From an uncultured bacterium (GTDB taxonomy: Bacteria; Bacillota_I; Bacilli_A; RFN20; CAG-826): DNA of 64,000 bases. The DNA lies in NCBI GenBank assembly GCA_949283025.1, contig CASDRB010000004.1:98000-161999 (forward strand), given 5' to 3'. Numbering within the stretch: position 1 is the first letter of the stretch; every line of letters starts with the position of its first letter. The notes under the pieces were generated by a model. That model saw only the letters and a list, made by a program, of their open reading frames with translations, was not told the origin of the DNA and ran no database searches. A program made the position numbers and the translations under genes. Below are positions 35,897 to 44,218 of this stretch, piece by piece.

Positions 35897-37070
35897 ACAC
35901 AATTTGATATGTATCTTTAGCAATCATCAATTCTTCATCAGTTGGAATAACAATAATTTTAACTTTTGATTTTGGCGTGGAAATAACCTTTTCTTTTTGA
36001 CAAGACTCATTAAGCGTGTCGTCTATTTCAATTTGAAGAGAATTTTTAATTAAATTTATGACTTTTTTTCGATAAAAAGGACTATTCTCACCAATTCCGC
36101 CACTAAAAATTATTGCATCCACTCCGCCTAATCTAATGAAATATTGGCCAATATAATTAGCGATGCTTCTCGCCCATAAATCAATGGCTAATCTTGCTTT
36201 TTTATGAGATTCTTCATAAGCGAGTTGCAAATCTCTAGCGTCATTAGATAATTCAGAAATTCCTAATAAACCAGACTCCTTATATAAAATGTCGATAATT
36301 TTATCAGTCGATGTTTTTTCATGCTCGGCTAAAAAAGTTAAAATGGATGGATCAATATCGCCGCTTCTTGTACCCATAATGACGCCAACTAGAGGAGTAA
36401 ACCCCATTGAAGTTGCAACGCTTTTCCCGTTTTTAATAGCCGCAATTGATGATCCGCTTCCTAGATGGCAAATAATTATTTTGCTATCTTTTTTAAGATA
36501 GTCGTTTGCTCTTTGCGAAAGATAACGATGGGAAGTGCCATGAAACCCATAGCGGCGTATCCCATATTTTTTATAATATTTGTATGGAATAGCATAAATA
36601 TAATCTTCTTTTTTTATAGTATGATGAAACGCTGTATCAAATACAGCTACTTGTGGAATATTACTTACTTGTTTAAAAGCATCATAAACAATTATATTGG
36701 ATGGATTATGAAGTGGGGCCAGTGGAGTTAATTCAATCAATTTTTGTTTAACATAATCGTCAAATAATTCTGACTTTTTAAATTCGATACCGCCTTGAGC
36801 CACTCGATGACCAACCCCGAAAATATCATTGTAATTACTGATGATTTTATTTTCAAATAATGCATCAAAAAAAAGTTCAACAGCTTGCTTATGATTATTA
36901 ATAGGTAAGATTTTTTTAATTGATTTTGCATTAAATACAATAGTAAAAACACTATCTTCATGACCAATTTTTTCAATTTGACCGCTTGCGATAATTATCT
37001 CGCTTGGCATATCGAATATTTTAAATTTGAAAGAACTGCTTCCAGCATTAACCGCGACAATTTTTTTCAT
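35868..37070 (-). CDS. ackA: Acetate kinase (second copy), in operon with tetR
   Basis: 400 residues with the complete acetokinase signature: IVAVNAGSSSFKFKI, GHRVAQGG, VFDTAFHHTI, RRYGFHGTSHRY, GTRSGDIDPS and TDEELMIAKD. The ATG directly follows the stop of the tetR gene, so the two are translated from one mRNA. Unlike the copy at 29114 it is tied to a regulator that faces a CoA-thioester operon. It may therefore be dedicated to acyl phosphates formed by that pathway; acetate is assumed, but propionate or butyrate cannot be excluded by eye. Confidence 0.92.
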   Translation of the reverse strand: MKKIVAVNAGSSSFKFKIFDMPSEIIIASGQIEKIGHEDSVFTIVFNAKSIKKILPINNHKQAVELFFDALFENKIISNYNDIFGVGHRVAQGGIEFKKSELFDDYVKQKLIELTPLAPLHNPSNIIVYDAFKQVSNIPQVAVFDTAFHHTIKKEDYIYAIPYKYYKKYGIRRYGFHGTSHRYLSQRANDYLKKDSKIIICHLGSGSSIAAIKNGKSVATSMGFTPLVGVIMGTRSGDIDPSILTFLAEHEKTSTDKIIDILYKESGLLGISELSNDARDLQLAYEESHKKARLAIDLWARSIANYIGQYFIRLGGVDAIIFSGGIGENSPFYRKKVINLIKNSLQIEIDDTLNESCQKEKVISTPKSKVKIIVIPTDEELMIAKDTYQIVSKLIYNHND

Positions 37071-37682
37071 TTATTCACCAAATTTAACAAAAAGACCATC
37101 TTTAAATATTTGCATCGTGGTTTCCACCATCTTATCAATAGTGGCGTCGTCCATTTCTTTTTTTACTAATAATTTGATACCTAAAAAGTTTGCTAATCCA
37201 ATCAAAATATAGGCGACATTTTCAGGATCATCAATTTTTAACTGTTCATTATCCTTTTTTAATGCTTTTGCATATGACTCGCCATATGTCAAATAGTATT
37301 TTTCAAAAAGTTCTTGTTCAATAAATAAAGATTCCCAAATTAATTTATAGATATCTTGATGATTTCTTACAAATTGTAGCCACGCTCTTAAACCTTCTTT
37401 TTCAATTTCGTATCTCGTTTTACAAAATCTAATAGAATCTTTAATATGTGATTTAATTAATTTTTGATACTTATTTAATATATAAGAATATAAAACATAT
37501 TTACTTTCAAAATATCGGTATATGCTACCAATCGCAATATTTGCATGATTGGCAATGTCACGAATAGAAGTAGATAAATATCCGTTTGAGCAAAAAAGTC
37601 GTTCAGCAGTGTTGACAATAAGAGTAAAAGTTTCGAATGCTTTCCCTTCGGTTGGAATATTAATTTTAGATATGTTATCCAA
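37071..37682 (-). CDS. TetR/AcrR-family transcriptional regulator
   Basis: About 203 residues. The N-terminal helix-turn-helix is typical: VNTAERLFCSNGYLSTSIRD followed by IANHANIAIGSIYRYFESK; the C-terminal part is a helical ligand domain of a fatty-acid-type or CoA-type TetR. A TTG at 37682 is chosen as start because AAAAAAGGAG lies eight bases upstream; an ATG at 37730 adds 16 unconserved residues and has no ribosome site. It is divergent from the maoC operon and cotranscribed with ackA. Two palindromes in the intergenic gap are its likely operators. Confidence 0.85.
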   Translation of the reverse strand: MDNISKINIPTEGKAFETFTLIVNTAERLFCSNGYLSTSIRDIANHANIAIGSIYRYFESKYVLYSYILNKYQKLIKSHIKDSIRFCKTRYEIEKEGLRAWLQFVRNHQDIYKLIWESLFIEQELFEKYYLTYGESYAKALKKDNEQLKIDDPENVAYILIGLANFLGIKLLVKKEMDDATIDKMVETTMQIFKDGLFVKFGE

Positions 37683-37784
37683 AGATAGTTCTCCTTTTTT
37701 ATTGACTGGTTTATATTCAAAAGTTATCATAATCTTGAGGAAAAAAACATAGAATTTTACTAAAACTTTTATTGGGCAGTTAAG

Positions 37785-37800
37785 ATGAACATATGTTCAT
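37785..37800. promoter_or_regulatory. TetR operator candidate 1
   Basis: A perfect 16-base palindrome, ATGAACATATGTTCAT, with the TGAAC-N4-GTTCA half-sites seen again 48 bases away. Located between divergent tetR and maoC. Confidence 0.75.
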
Positions 37801-37833
37801 TAATTTGTAATATCATTGTTTACGAATTAAAAA

Positions 37834-37847
37834 TGAACGAGCGTTCA
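37834..37847. promoter_or_regulatory. TetR operator candidate 2
   Basis: TGAACGAGCGTTCA, 6-base arms around AG, the same TGAAC-N4-GTTCA form as candidate 1. It lies about 60 bases before the maoC ATG, in the probable promoter area of the operon. Confidence 0.75.
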
Positions 37848-37905
37848 CTTACCAATATCCTCACCTTGTGATAAAAAAAACTATGAATTCGAATGGAGGG
37901 AAAAT

Positions 37906-38313
37906 ATGAAGTTCGTAGATTTCAAAGTTGGTATGAAAGATCAAACCAGAAAAACAATCACAGAAGCTGATGTTGTTTTATTTAGCGCTGTATCAACTGA
38001 TATCAATCCATTGCATTTGTCAGAAGAGGCAGCAAAAAATGGGATTTTTAAAAAGCGCGTTGCACATGGTATTTTAGTCTCTGGTTTAATTTCAGCTGTT
38101 TTAGGCAATAAGTTGCCAGGACCTGGAACTGTGTATTTAGGTCAAGAATTGCGCTTTGTAGCACCTGTTTATATTGGTGATGATATTTGTGCTGAAGCTG
38201 AAATCATTGAAATTAGACCTGAAAAAAGAATTATTAAATTGCAAACCACTTGTACCAATCAAAGAGGGGAAAAAGTCATTACTGGCGTTGCGACTGTAAT
38301 GTTTAAAGACTAA
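37906..38313 (+). CDS. phaJ: MaoC-family (R)-specific enoyl-CoA hydratase
   Basis: 135 residues with a single hot-dog domain. The hydratase motif TDINPLHLSEEAAKNGIF holds the catalytic Asp32-His37 dyad, followed by RVAHGILVSGLIS, as in PhaJ-type enzymes that interconvert crotonyl-CoA and (R)-3-hydroxybutyryl-CoA. A GGAGGG site precedes the ATG. It is the first gene of the long operon and lies two bases before the acyl-CoA dehydrogenase, which makes or uses the enoyl-CoA. The symbol reflects family type; chain-length range is not known. Confidence 0.85.
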   Translation: MKFVDFKVGMKDQTRKTITEADVVLFSAVSTDINPLHLSEEAAKNGIFKKRVAHGILVSGLISAVLGNKLPGPGTVYLGQELRFVAPVYIGDDICAEAEIIEIRPEKRIIKLQTTCTNQRGEKVITGVATVMFKD

Positions 38314-38315
38314 TT

Positions 38316-39458
38316 ATGGAAAATAAAGAATTAAGATATCAATTATTTGAACAACTAATTAATGATTTTGTCGCAAAAGAAGTTAAACCTATCGCTCAAG
38401 AAATTGATGAAGAAGAAAGGTTTCCTTCTGAGACTGTTGCCAAAATGGCTAAAATTGGTTTATTAGGAATTACGGTTCCTCAAGTTTATGGTGGTGCTGG
38501 TGGCGATCATCATATGTATATAACTGCCGTAAGAAAAATTTCTTCTGCATGTGCTACAACCGGTGTTGTGTTAAGTGGCCATACATCTTTGGCGGTTTCT
38601 CCTATATTGGAATTTGGGACCGATGAGCAAAAACAAAAATATTTGCCAAAAATGGCAAGCGGTGAATGGCTCGGAGCTTTTGGTTTGACCGAACCTAATG
38701 CCGGAACCGACGCAAGCAATCAGCAAACAACAGCTGTTTTAGATGGCGACGAATACGTGTTAAATGGCACTAAAATATTTATTACTAATGCTGGATATGC
38801 ACACGTTTATATTATTTTTGCAATGACAGATAAAGCAAAAGGCTTGAAAGGAATTACTGGATTTATCGTCGAAAGTGATACTCCAGGATTTTCAGTTGGC
38901 AAAAAAGAAAAGAAAATGGGAATTCGCGGCTCATCAACTTGCGAACTTATTTTTGAAAATTGTCGCATACCAAAAGCAAATATGTTAGGCAAAGAAGGCG
39001 AAGGATTTAAAATCGCTATGAAGACATTAGACGGCGGTCGAATTGGTATTGCTGCCCAAGCGTTAGGTATTGCTGAAGGCGCCTTGCAAGCTACTGTCGA
39101 ATATGTCAAATCAAGAAAACAATTTGGTCGACCATTATCATTATTTCAAAATACTCAATTTGAATTAGCAAATATGGCTACTCGTGTTGAAGCGGCCAAA
39201 TTATTAGTGTATCAAGCAGTTGCTAAAAAAGAATCGAAGGCAAAAGATTTAAGTGTTGCTGCTGCGATGGCAAAATTATTTGCAGCCGAGACAGCTATGT
39301 CGGTGACGACCAAAGCCGTTCAACTTCACGGTGGTTATGGTTATACGCGAGAATATAATGTCGAAAGAATGATGCGCGATGCTAAAATCACTGAAATCTA
39401 TGAAGGAACTAGCGAAGTTCAAAGAATGGTTATTTCTGGTGCCATGTTGAAAAAATAA
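38316..39458 (+). CDS. bcd: Acyl-CoA dehydrogenase, butyryl-CoA dehydrogenase type
   Basis: FAD enzyme that interconverts acyl-CoA and enoyl-CoA, 380 residues. Blocks such as EVKPIAQEIDEEERFP, VYGGAGGDHHMYI, GAFGLTEPNAGTDASNQQ, MKTLDGGRIGIAAQALGIAE, GRPLSLFQNTQ and MMRDAKITEIYEGTSEVQ match clostridial Bcd closely; the catalytic Glu is the one in IYEGTSE. It has no membrane segment. EtfB and EtfA follow in the same operon and are its redox partners. The substrate is inferred to be a short straight chain, but branched chains are possible. Confidence 0.88.
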   Translation: MENKELRYQLFEQLINDFVAKEVKPIAQEIDEEERFPSETVAKMAKIGLLGITVPQVYGGAGGDHHMYITAVRKISSACATTGVVLSGHTSLAVSPILEFGTDEQKQKYLPKMASGEWLGAFGLTEPNAGTDASNQQTTAVLDGDEYVLNGTKIFITNAGYAHVYIIFAMTDKAKGLKGITGFIVESDTPGFSVGKKEKKMGIRGSSTCELIFENCRIPKANMLGKEGEGFKIAMKTLDGGRIGIAAQALGIAEGALQATVEYVKSRKQFGRPLSLFQNTQFELANMATRVEAAKLLVYQAVAKKESKAKDLSVAAAMAKLFAAETAMSVTTKAVQLHGGYGYTREYNVERMMRDAKITEIYEGTSEVQRMVISGAMLKK

Positions 39459-39469
39459 TGAGGTGAAGT

Positions 39470-40249
39470 ATGAAAATCATTGTCTGTATAAAACAAGTTC
39501 CTGATACTACGGAAATTAAAATTAATCCAGATGGCACATTAAAAAGAGATGGTGTTCCATCGATTATGAATCCTGATGATAAAGCAGCGTTAGAATTTGC
39601 TTTGCGATTAAAGGATGAATATGGAGCACATGTCAGTGTGCTATCAATGGGCCCTGTTCAAGCCAAAGTAATGCTTAATGAAGCATTAGCGATGGGGGCT
39701 GATGAGGCTGTTTTGTTAAGCGACCGCGCTTTTGCTGGCTCTGACACATGGGCAACTTCTACAGCTTTAGCTGGAGCCTTGAAATCAATGGAATACGATT
39801 TGATTTTAACAGGTCGTCAAGCCATTGATGGAGATACTGCTCAAGTAGGTCCTCAAATCGCTGAACACTTGCAATTGCCACATATTTCATATGTTAAACA
39901 AGTAGAATTAAAAAATGGTGTGTATCATGTTAAACGTCAATTTGAAGATCGCTATCAAATTTTAAAAGCTAACGGTCCATTATTGTTAACCGTTTTACAA
40001 GATGCTAATACGCCACGTTATATGAATGTCAATCGTTTAGTTGACGCCACTTCAGATGATCGCGTCGTTGTCAAAACTGTCAATGATATTGTTGTTGATT
40101 TGACCCAAATTGGGTTAAAAGGTTCGCCAACCAAAGTTAAGGCGACATTTAATAAAGAATTTAATAGCGAGCGCAATGTTGTGGAAGTTAATGCTGATGA
40201 AGCGGTTGAATTAATCATCGCCAAATTAAAAGAAAGACATATTATTTAG
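39470..40249 (+). CDS. etfB: Electron transfer flavoprotein beta subunit
   Basis: 259 residues. The N-terminal MKIIVCIKQVPDTTEIKI, SIMNPDDKAALEFALRLKDE, SVLSMGP and GRQAIDGDTAQVGPQIAE are the pattern of EtfB from anaerobes that bifurcate electrons with Bcd. GAGGTG lies before the ATG. It forms the heterodimer with EtfA, 10 bases downstream. Whether it bifurcates (NADH to crotonyl-CoA and ferredoxin) cannot be read from sequence with certainty. Confidence 0.93.
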   Translation: MKIIVCIKQVPDTTEIKINPDGTLKRDGVPSIMNPDDKAALEFALRLKDEYGAHVSVLSMGPVQAKVMLNEALAMGADEAVLLSDRAFAGSDTWATSTALAGALKSMEYDLILTGRQAIDGDTAQVGPQIAEHLQLPHISYVKQVELKNGVYHVKRQFEDRYQILKANGPLLLTVLQDANTPRYMNVNRLVDATSDDRVVVKTVNDIVVDLTQIGLKGSPTKVKATFNKEFNSERNVVEVNADEAVELIIAKLKERHII

Positions 40250-40259
40250 GAGATTACAA

Positions 40260-41243
40260 ATGGAACCAAAAGATATTTTAGTATTTATTGAACAACGCGA
40301 TGGTGCCGTTTGCAAAGTAGCGTATGAGTTATTAGGTGAAGCAAGAAAATTGTCTTTATCTTATCCTTGCAAGGTCATTGGATGCCTTTTAGGATATCAA
40401 AATAAAAAAGCCATTCAATCATTAAGCGAATACGATTTTGATGAATTAATAAGCGTTGATCATCCAAGCTTAAAACATTATTTGACATTGCCATATGCCA
40501 ACGCATTTTATGAAGTTGTTAAGCACGTTAATCCAAATGTAATTTTAATGGGTGCAACAAGTATCGGACGCGATTTAGCTCCTCGTATGTCGGCTCGTTT
40601 AAAAACTGGTTTGACCGCCGATTGTACTAAATTAGAATTAGATGAAAATGGCTTATTATCTTCAACTAGACCTGCTTTTGGTGGAAACTTATTTGCGACG
40701 ATTATTTGTCCTGATCATAAGCCGCAGATGTCGACAGTTAGACCTGGGGTTATGGCCAAAGCAAATAAAGCAAATAAACAAGTTAAAGTGACCGATTTTA
40801 AAGTTGATTTAGAAAATGGACCTGTTGAAGTTATTGAAGAAGTTTTAGAAAAAACTAATGCCAAAAATATAGAAGAAGAAAAAGTTTTGGTTGGATGTGG
40901 CCGAGGTGTCGGCAGCGATGCTAATTTACAATGTGCTAAAGATATTGCCGTTTTATTAAAAGGCACACATTGTTGTTCGCGTGCTCTAGTTGATGCTAAA
41001 CGCGTTGAGCAACCTCGTCAAGTTGGACAAACCGGAAAAACAGTCAAGCCTGATTTATATTTGGCTTTTGGTATCAGTGGTGCTGTTCAACATTTGGCCG
41101 GTATGGAAAATAGTGATTATATAATCGCTATAAATCGCGATAAAACTGCATCAATTTTCAATGTGGCTTCATTAGGTATCGTTGGTGATGTAAATGAAAT
41201 ATTGCCAAAATTGAAAAATAAATTAATTGAGGAGACCAAATAG
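40260..41243 (+). CDS. etfA: Electron transfer flavoprotein alpha subunit
   Basis: 327 residues. The C-terminal FAD-binding domain shows VLVGCGRGVGSDANLQ, ALVDAKRVEQPRQVGQTGKTV, LAFGISGAVQHLAGM and IAINRDKTASIFNVASLGIVGD, the classical EtfA signature. GGAGATTACAA precedes the ATG. No ferredoxin-like 4Fe-4S domain is fused to it (some clostridial EtfA forms have one). Confidence 0.94.
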   Translation: MEPKDILVFIEQRDGAVCKVAYELLGEARKLSLSYPCKVIGCLLGYQNKKAIQSLSEYDFDELISVDHPSLKHYLTLPYANAFYEVVKHVNPNVILMGATSIGRDLAPRMSARLKTGLTADCTKLELDENGLLSSTRPAFGGNLFATIICPDHKPQMSTVRPGVMAKANKANKQVKVTDFKVDLENGPVEVIEEVLEKTNAKNIEEEKVLVGCGRGVGSDANLQCAKDIAVLLKGTHCCSRALVDAKRVEQPRQVGQTGKTVKPDLYLAFGISGAVQHLAGMENSDYIIAINRDKTASIFNVASLGIVGDVNEILPKLKNKLIEETK

Positions 41244-41244
41244 T

Positions 41245-42450
41245 ATGACCAAAGTCTTTATTATCGACGCAAAAAGAACTGCCATTGGCTCAATGTTGGG
41301 AACAATAAAAGATGTACATCCTGCAGATTTGAGCAGTGCGGTCGTCAAAAATATTTTTGAGACGACCAAATTAGATCCATCACATGTTGATGAATTAATA
41401 TGTGGCAATATTTTAAGTGCCGGTTTAGGACAAGGCATCGGACGTCAAATTTCTATTAAATCTGGCATTCCAGAAGAAGTTCCTGCATATTCTTTGAACA
41501 TGTTATGTGGAAGCGGTATGAAAGCTGTTATGAACGCATATTCAAGCATTGCATTAAATCAATCTGATGTAATTGTGGCGGGCGGTGTTGAATCGATGTC
41601 AGGAGCTCCATATTTAATTCCAAACAAAACTAGAAGCGGTGCAAAAATGGGTCATTTTCATGTAGTTGATCATATGTTGCATGATGCTTTGACTGATGCT
41701 TTTTCTGGAGTACATATGGGTGTAACCGCTGAAAATATTGCCAAAAAATATAATATTTCTCGTGCTGAACAGGATGAATTTGCTTTGCAATCTCAACAAA
41801 AGACCATAAAAGCAATTCAAGAAGGACGTTTTAAAGATGAAATTGTTCCTATTGTTGTTAGCAATAAAAAATCAGAGATTATATTTGATACTGATGAATT
41901 TCCAAATTTTACTACCAATAAAGAAAAATTAGAAAAATTAAAACCATGTTTTATCAAAGAAGGAACAGTGACTGCTGGTTCGGCCAGCGGCATTAACGAT
42001 GGTGCTGCATTTTTGCTTCTTGCAAGTGAAAATGCTAAAGAAAAATATAATTTAAAGCCCATTTGTGAAATAGTTGCTATCGGTCAAGGTGGTGTCGATC
42101 CACAAATTATGGGCATGGGTCCAGTTCCAGCTATTAAAAATGCATTAAAAATGGCAAACATGGATTTAAAAGATATTGAGATCATCGAATTAAATGAAGC
42201 TTTTGCTGCTCAAAGTTTAGGAGTGATAAAAGAATTAGCTTCATATTACAAAATGGACGAAAACGGCATTAAATCCAAGACAAATTTAAATGGTGGTGCC
42301 ATCGCTTTAGGTCATCCAGTCGGTGCTAGTGGGGCGCGCATTATCGTCACTTTAGTCCATCAAATGAAAAGATTAAATAAAAAAGTCGGATTAGCTTCGC
42401 TTTGTATTGGCGGAGGTATGGGAACGGCTGTTGTAGTTAAATTAGTATAG
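41245..42450 (+). CDS. thlA: Acetyl-CoA C-acetyltransferase (thiolase)
   Basis: Condenses two acetyl-CoA to acetoacetyl-CoA, or the reverse. The 401-residue protein has the acyl-enzyme Cys88 (NMLCGSGMKAV), NEAFAAQ, GGAIALGHPVGASGAR with the catalytic His, and CIGGGMG with the second Cys. Start at ATG 41245 after GAGGAG. Its length and motifs are of the biosynthetic (short) type that acts on C4. Confidence 0.93.
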   Translation: MTKVFIIDAKRTAIGSMLGTIKDVHPADLSSAVVKNIFETTKLDPSHVDELICGNILSAGLGQGIGRQISIKSGIPEEVPAYSLNMLCGSGMKAVMNAYSSIALNQSDVIVAGGVESMSGAPYLIPNKTRSGAKMGHFHVVDHMLHDALTDAFSGVHMGVTAENIAKKYNISRAEQDEFALQSQQKTIKAIQEGRFKDEIVPIVVSNKKSEIIFDTDEFPNFTTNKEKLEKLKPCFIKEGTVTAGSASGINDGAAFLLLASENAKEKYNLKPICEIVAIGQGGVDPQIMGMGPVPAIKNALKMANMDLKDIEIIELNEAFAAQSLGVIKELASYYKMDENGIKSKTNLNGGAIALGHPVGASGARIIVTLVHQMKRLNKKVGLASLCIGGGMGTAVVVKLV

Positions 42451-42460
42451 GAGGGTGAAT

Positions 42461-43180
42461 ATGCTACTACACGATCGAGTTTGTGTTGTCACTGGTGGCG
42501 CCAAAGGATTAGGTCAAGCCATGTGTCAACGTTTTGCCAAAGAAGGCGCTAAAGTTATCGCCGTCGACATGGGCGATATGACTTATGAATGCGAAAATGT
42601 CGAATTTTATCGTTTAAATGTTACCGATGTTGAAGCCTGCCGCAAATTCTTTGACTATGTGGTAGAAAAATATCACAAAGTTGATGTTTTGGTCAATAAT
42701 GCCGGTATTACTCGCGACGGTATGACTAAAAAAATGAGCGATGAAATGTGGGATTTAGTGATTGATGTCAATTTAAAAGGCGTATTTAATTTAACTCGCT
42801 TGATTGGACCTTTGATGGAAGAAAAAGGTTATGGAAGCATCATTAATATTTCTAGTGTCGTCGGTGTTTTTGGAAATATTGGTCAAGCTAATTATGCTGC
42901 AACTAAAGCTGGCATCATTGGTTTAACTAAAACTTGGGCTAAAGAATTTGCACGCAAAGGCGCCAATGTAAGATGCAACGCTATTGCTCCTGGCTATACG
43001 ATGACTGATATTTTAAAAACAGTTCCACAAGAATTGCTAGACAAATTTGCAAAAATGACGATGCTTGGCCGTTTGGGACAACCACACGAAATCGCCAATG
43101 CAGCTGCATTTTTAGCAAGCGACGAGTCAAGTTATGTCACTGGTCATGTTTTAGAAGTTACTGGTGGCATGAGATTGTAA
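42461..43180 (+). CDS. fabG: SDR-family 3-oxoacyl-CoA (or -ACP) reductase, PhaB/FabG type
   Basis: Short-chain dehydrogenase of 239 residues. The cofactor motif is VVTGGAKGLGQ, NNAGITRDGM is typical of FabG/PhaB, and the catalytic Ser-Tyr-Lys lie in INISSVVG and QANYAATKAG. GGAGGG precedes the ATG. Next to a thiolase and a MaoC hydratase, the natural reading is acetoacetyl-CoA to (R)-3-hydroxybutyryl-CoA, with the (R) form set by this family. The Asp at the end of the second strand (VIAVDMGD) suggests NADH preference. No ACP or FAS II genes lie in the window. Confidence 0.88.
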   Translation: MLLHDRVCVVTGGAKGLGQAMCQRFAKEGAKVIAVDMGDMTYECENVEFYRLNVTDVEACRKFFDYVVEKYHKVDVLVNNAGITRDGMTKKMSDEMWDLVIDVNLKGVFNLTRLIGPLMEEKGYGSIINISSVVGVFGNIGQANYAATKAGIIGLTKTWAKEFARKGANVRCNAIAPGYTMTDILKTVPQELLDKFAKMTMLGRLGQPHEIANAAAFLASDESSYVTGHVLEVTGGMRL

Positions 43181-43196
43181 TTTTAAGGAGTTAATT

Positions 43197-44216
43197 ATGT
43201 CAAAAGTTAATGTTGGTATTGTCGGTGTTGGTACATATTTACCAAATCGTATTATGACTGCTAAAGAAATTAGTGATGCTACAAATGGTGTTTGGAGCGA
43301 AGAAGCAGTAAAAGCTAAATTAGGAATTAATCAAAAATATATTCCTGGTGATGATGATGGCACTCAAGAAATGGGTGTTAGAGCCGCTTTAAATTGTTTA
43401 AAAAACACTGGAGTCGATCCAAAAGAAATTGATGTTATTTTGTGCATTGGCGAAGAATGGAAAGAATATCCATTAACAACAAGCGCACTTTATATTCAAG
43501 ATAAGATTGGGGCAGTCAATGCTTGGGGTATCGATGTTCAAAACCGTTGTTGCACTTGCGTTAGCGCAATGGAAATTGCAAAAGATATGTTAATTGCCGA
43601 TGATGAGATTAATACAATCATGGTTGTCGGTGGATATCGAAATTGCGATTATGTTGATTATACCGATAAAGATATGTCTATGATGTATAACCTTGGTGCA
43701 GGCGGTGGTGCAATTATTTTAAAGAAGAATTATGGTAAAAATTTATTGCTTGGTTCAAAAATTATCGCTGATGGTTCACTATCTAGAACTGCTGGTGTTG
43801 AAATTGGCGGTATAGCCCACCCATTTACAAAAGATAATGTCGAGCAAGGATACAAGTCATTGCGTTTAATGGATGCAAAAAAAATGAAAGATAGATTAAA
43901 TGAGGTTTCAATGCCAAATTGGTTTAAATGCATTGATGAATCTTTGAAAAAAGCTGGATTAGAACGCAAAGACATTACATACTTAGATATTTTGCACATC
44001 AAGCGATCAGGACATTTAGGTATGTTAAAAGATTTAGGCTTAACTGAAGAAAATACAATTTATTTACAAGATTATGGTCACATTGGACAAATCGATCAAA
44101 TATTATCTTTAGAATTAGCGTTAAAAGAAAATAAAGTTAAAGATGGTTCTGTTGTTTGCATGATTGCGGCTGGTATTGGCTATGTATGGAGCGCTAATAT
44201 CATCCGTTGGGGATAA
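43197..44216 (+). CDS. KAS III-like thiolase-superfamily enzyme with altered active site
   Basis: 339 residues with FabH-like folds: VGIVGVGTYLPNRIMTA, the nucleophile Cys118 in NRCCTCVSAME, and His267 in DILHIKRSG. Where KAS III has the Asn of the GN-x-S motif this protein has His295 (YGHIGQID), giving a Cys-His-His set. It is therefore doubtful as a fatty-acid starter enzyme. Related KAS III-like genes sit with Liv transporters and acyl-CoA genes in other anaerobes, from memory. Possible roles are acyl transfer or thiolytic cleavage; unknown. Confidence 0.75.
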   Translation: MSKVNVGIVGVGTYLPNRIMTAKEISDATNGVWSEEAVKAKLGINQKYIPGDDDGTQEMGVRAALNCLKNTGVDPKEIDVILCIGEEWKEYPLTTSALYIQDKIGAVNAWGIDVQNRCCTCVSAMEIAKDMLIADDEINTIMVVGGYRNCDYVDYTDKDMSMMYNLGAGGGAIILKKNYGKNLLLGSKIIADGSLSRTAGVEIGGIAHPFTKDNVEQGYKSLRLMDAKKMKDRLNEVSMPNWFKCIDESLKKAGLERKDITYLDILHIKRSGHLGMLKDLGLTEENTIYLQDYGHIGQIDQILSLELALKENKVKDGSVVCMIAAGIGYVWSANIIRWG

Positions 44217-44218
44217 TT

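Noticed and set aside
41245..44216. Thiolase and KAS III-like enzyme as a mevalonate pathway together with aconitase X
   Set aside because: The KAS III-like enzyme lacks recognisable HMG-CoA synthase motifs and no HMG-CoA reductase or mevalonate kinase is present.
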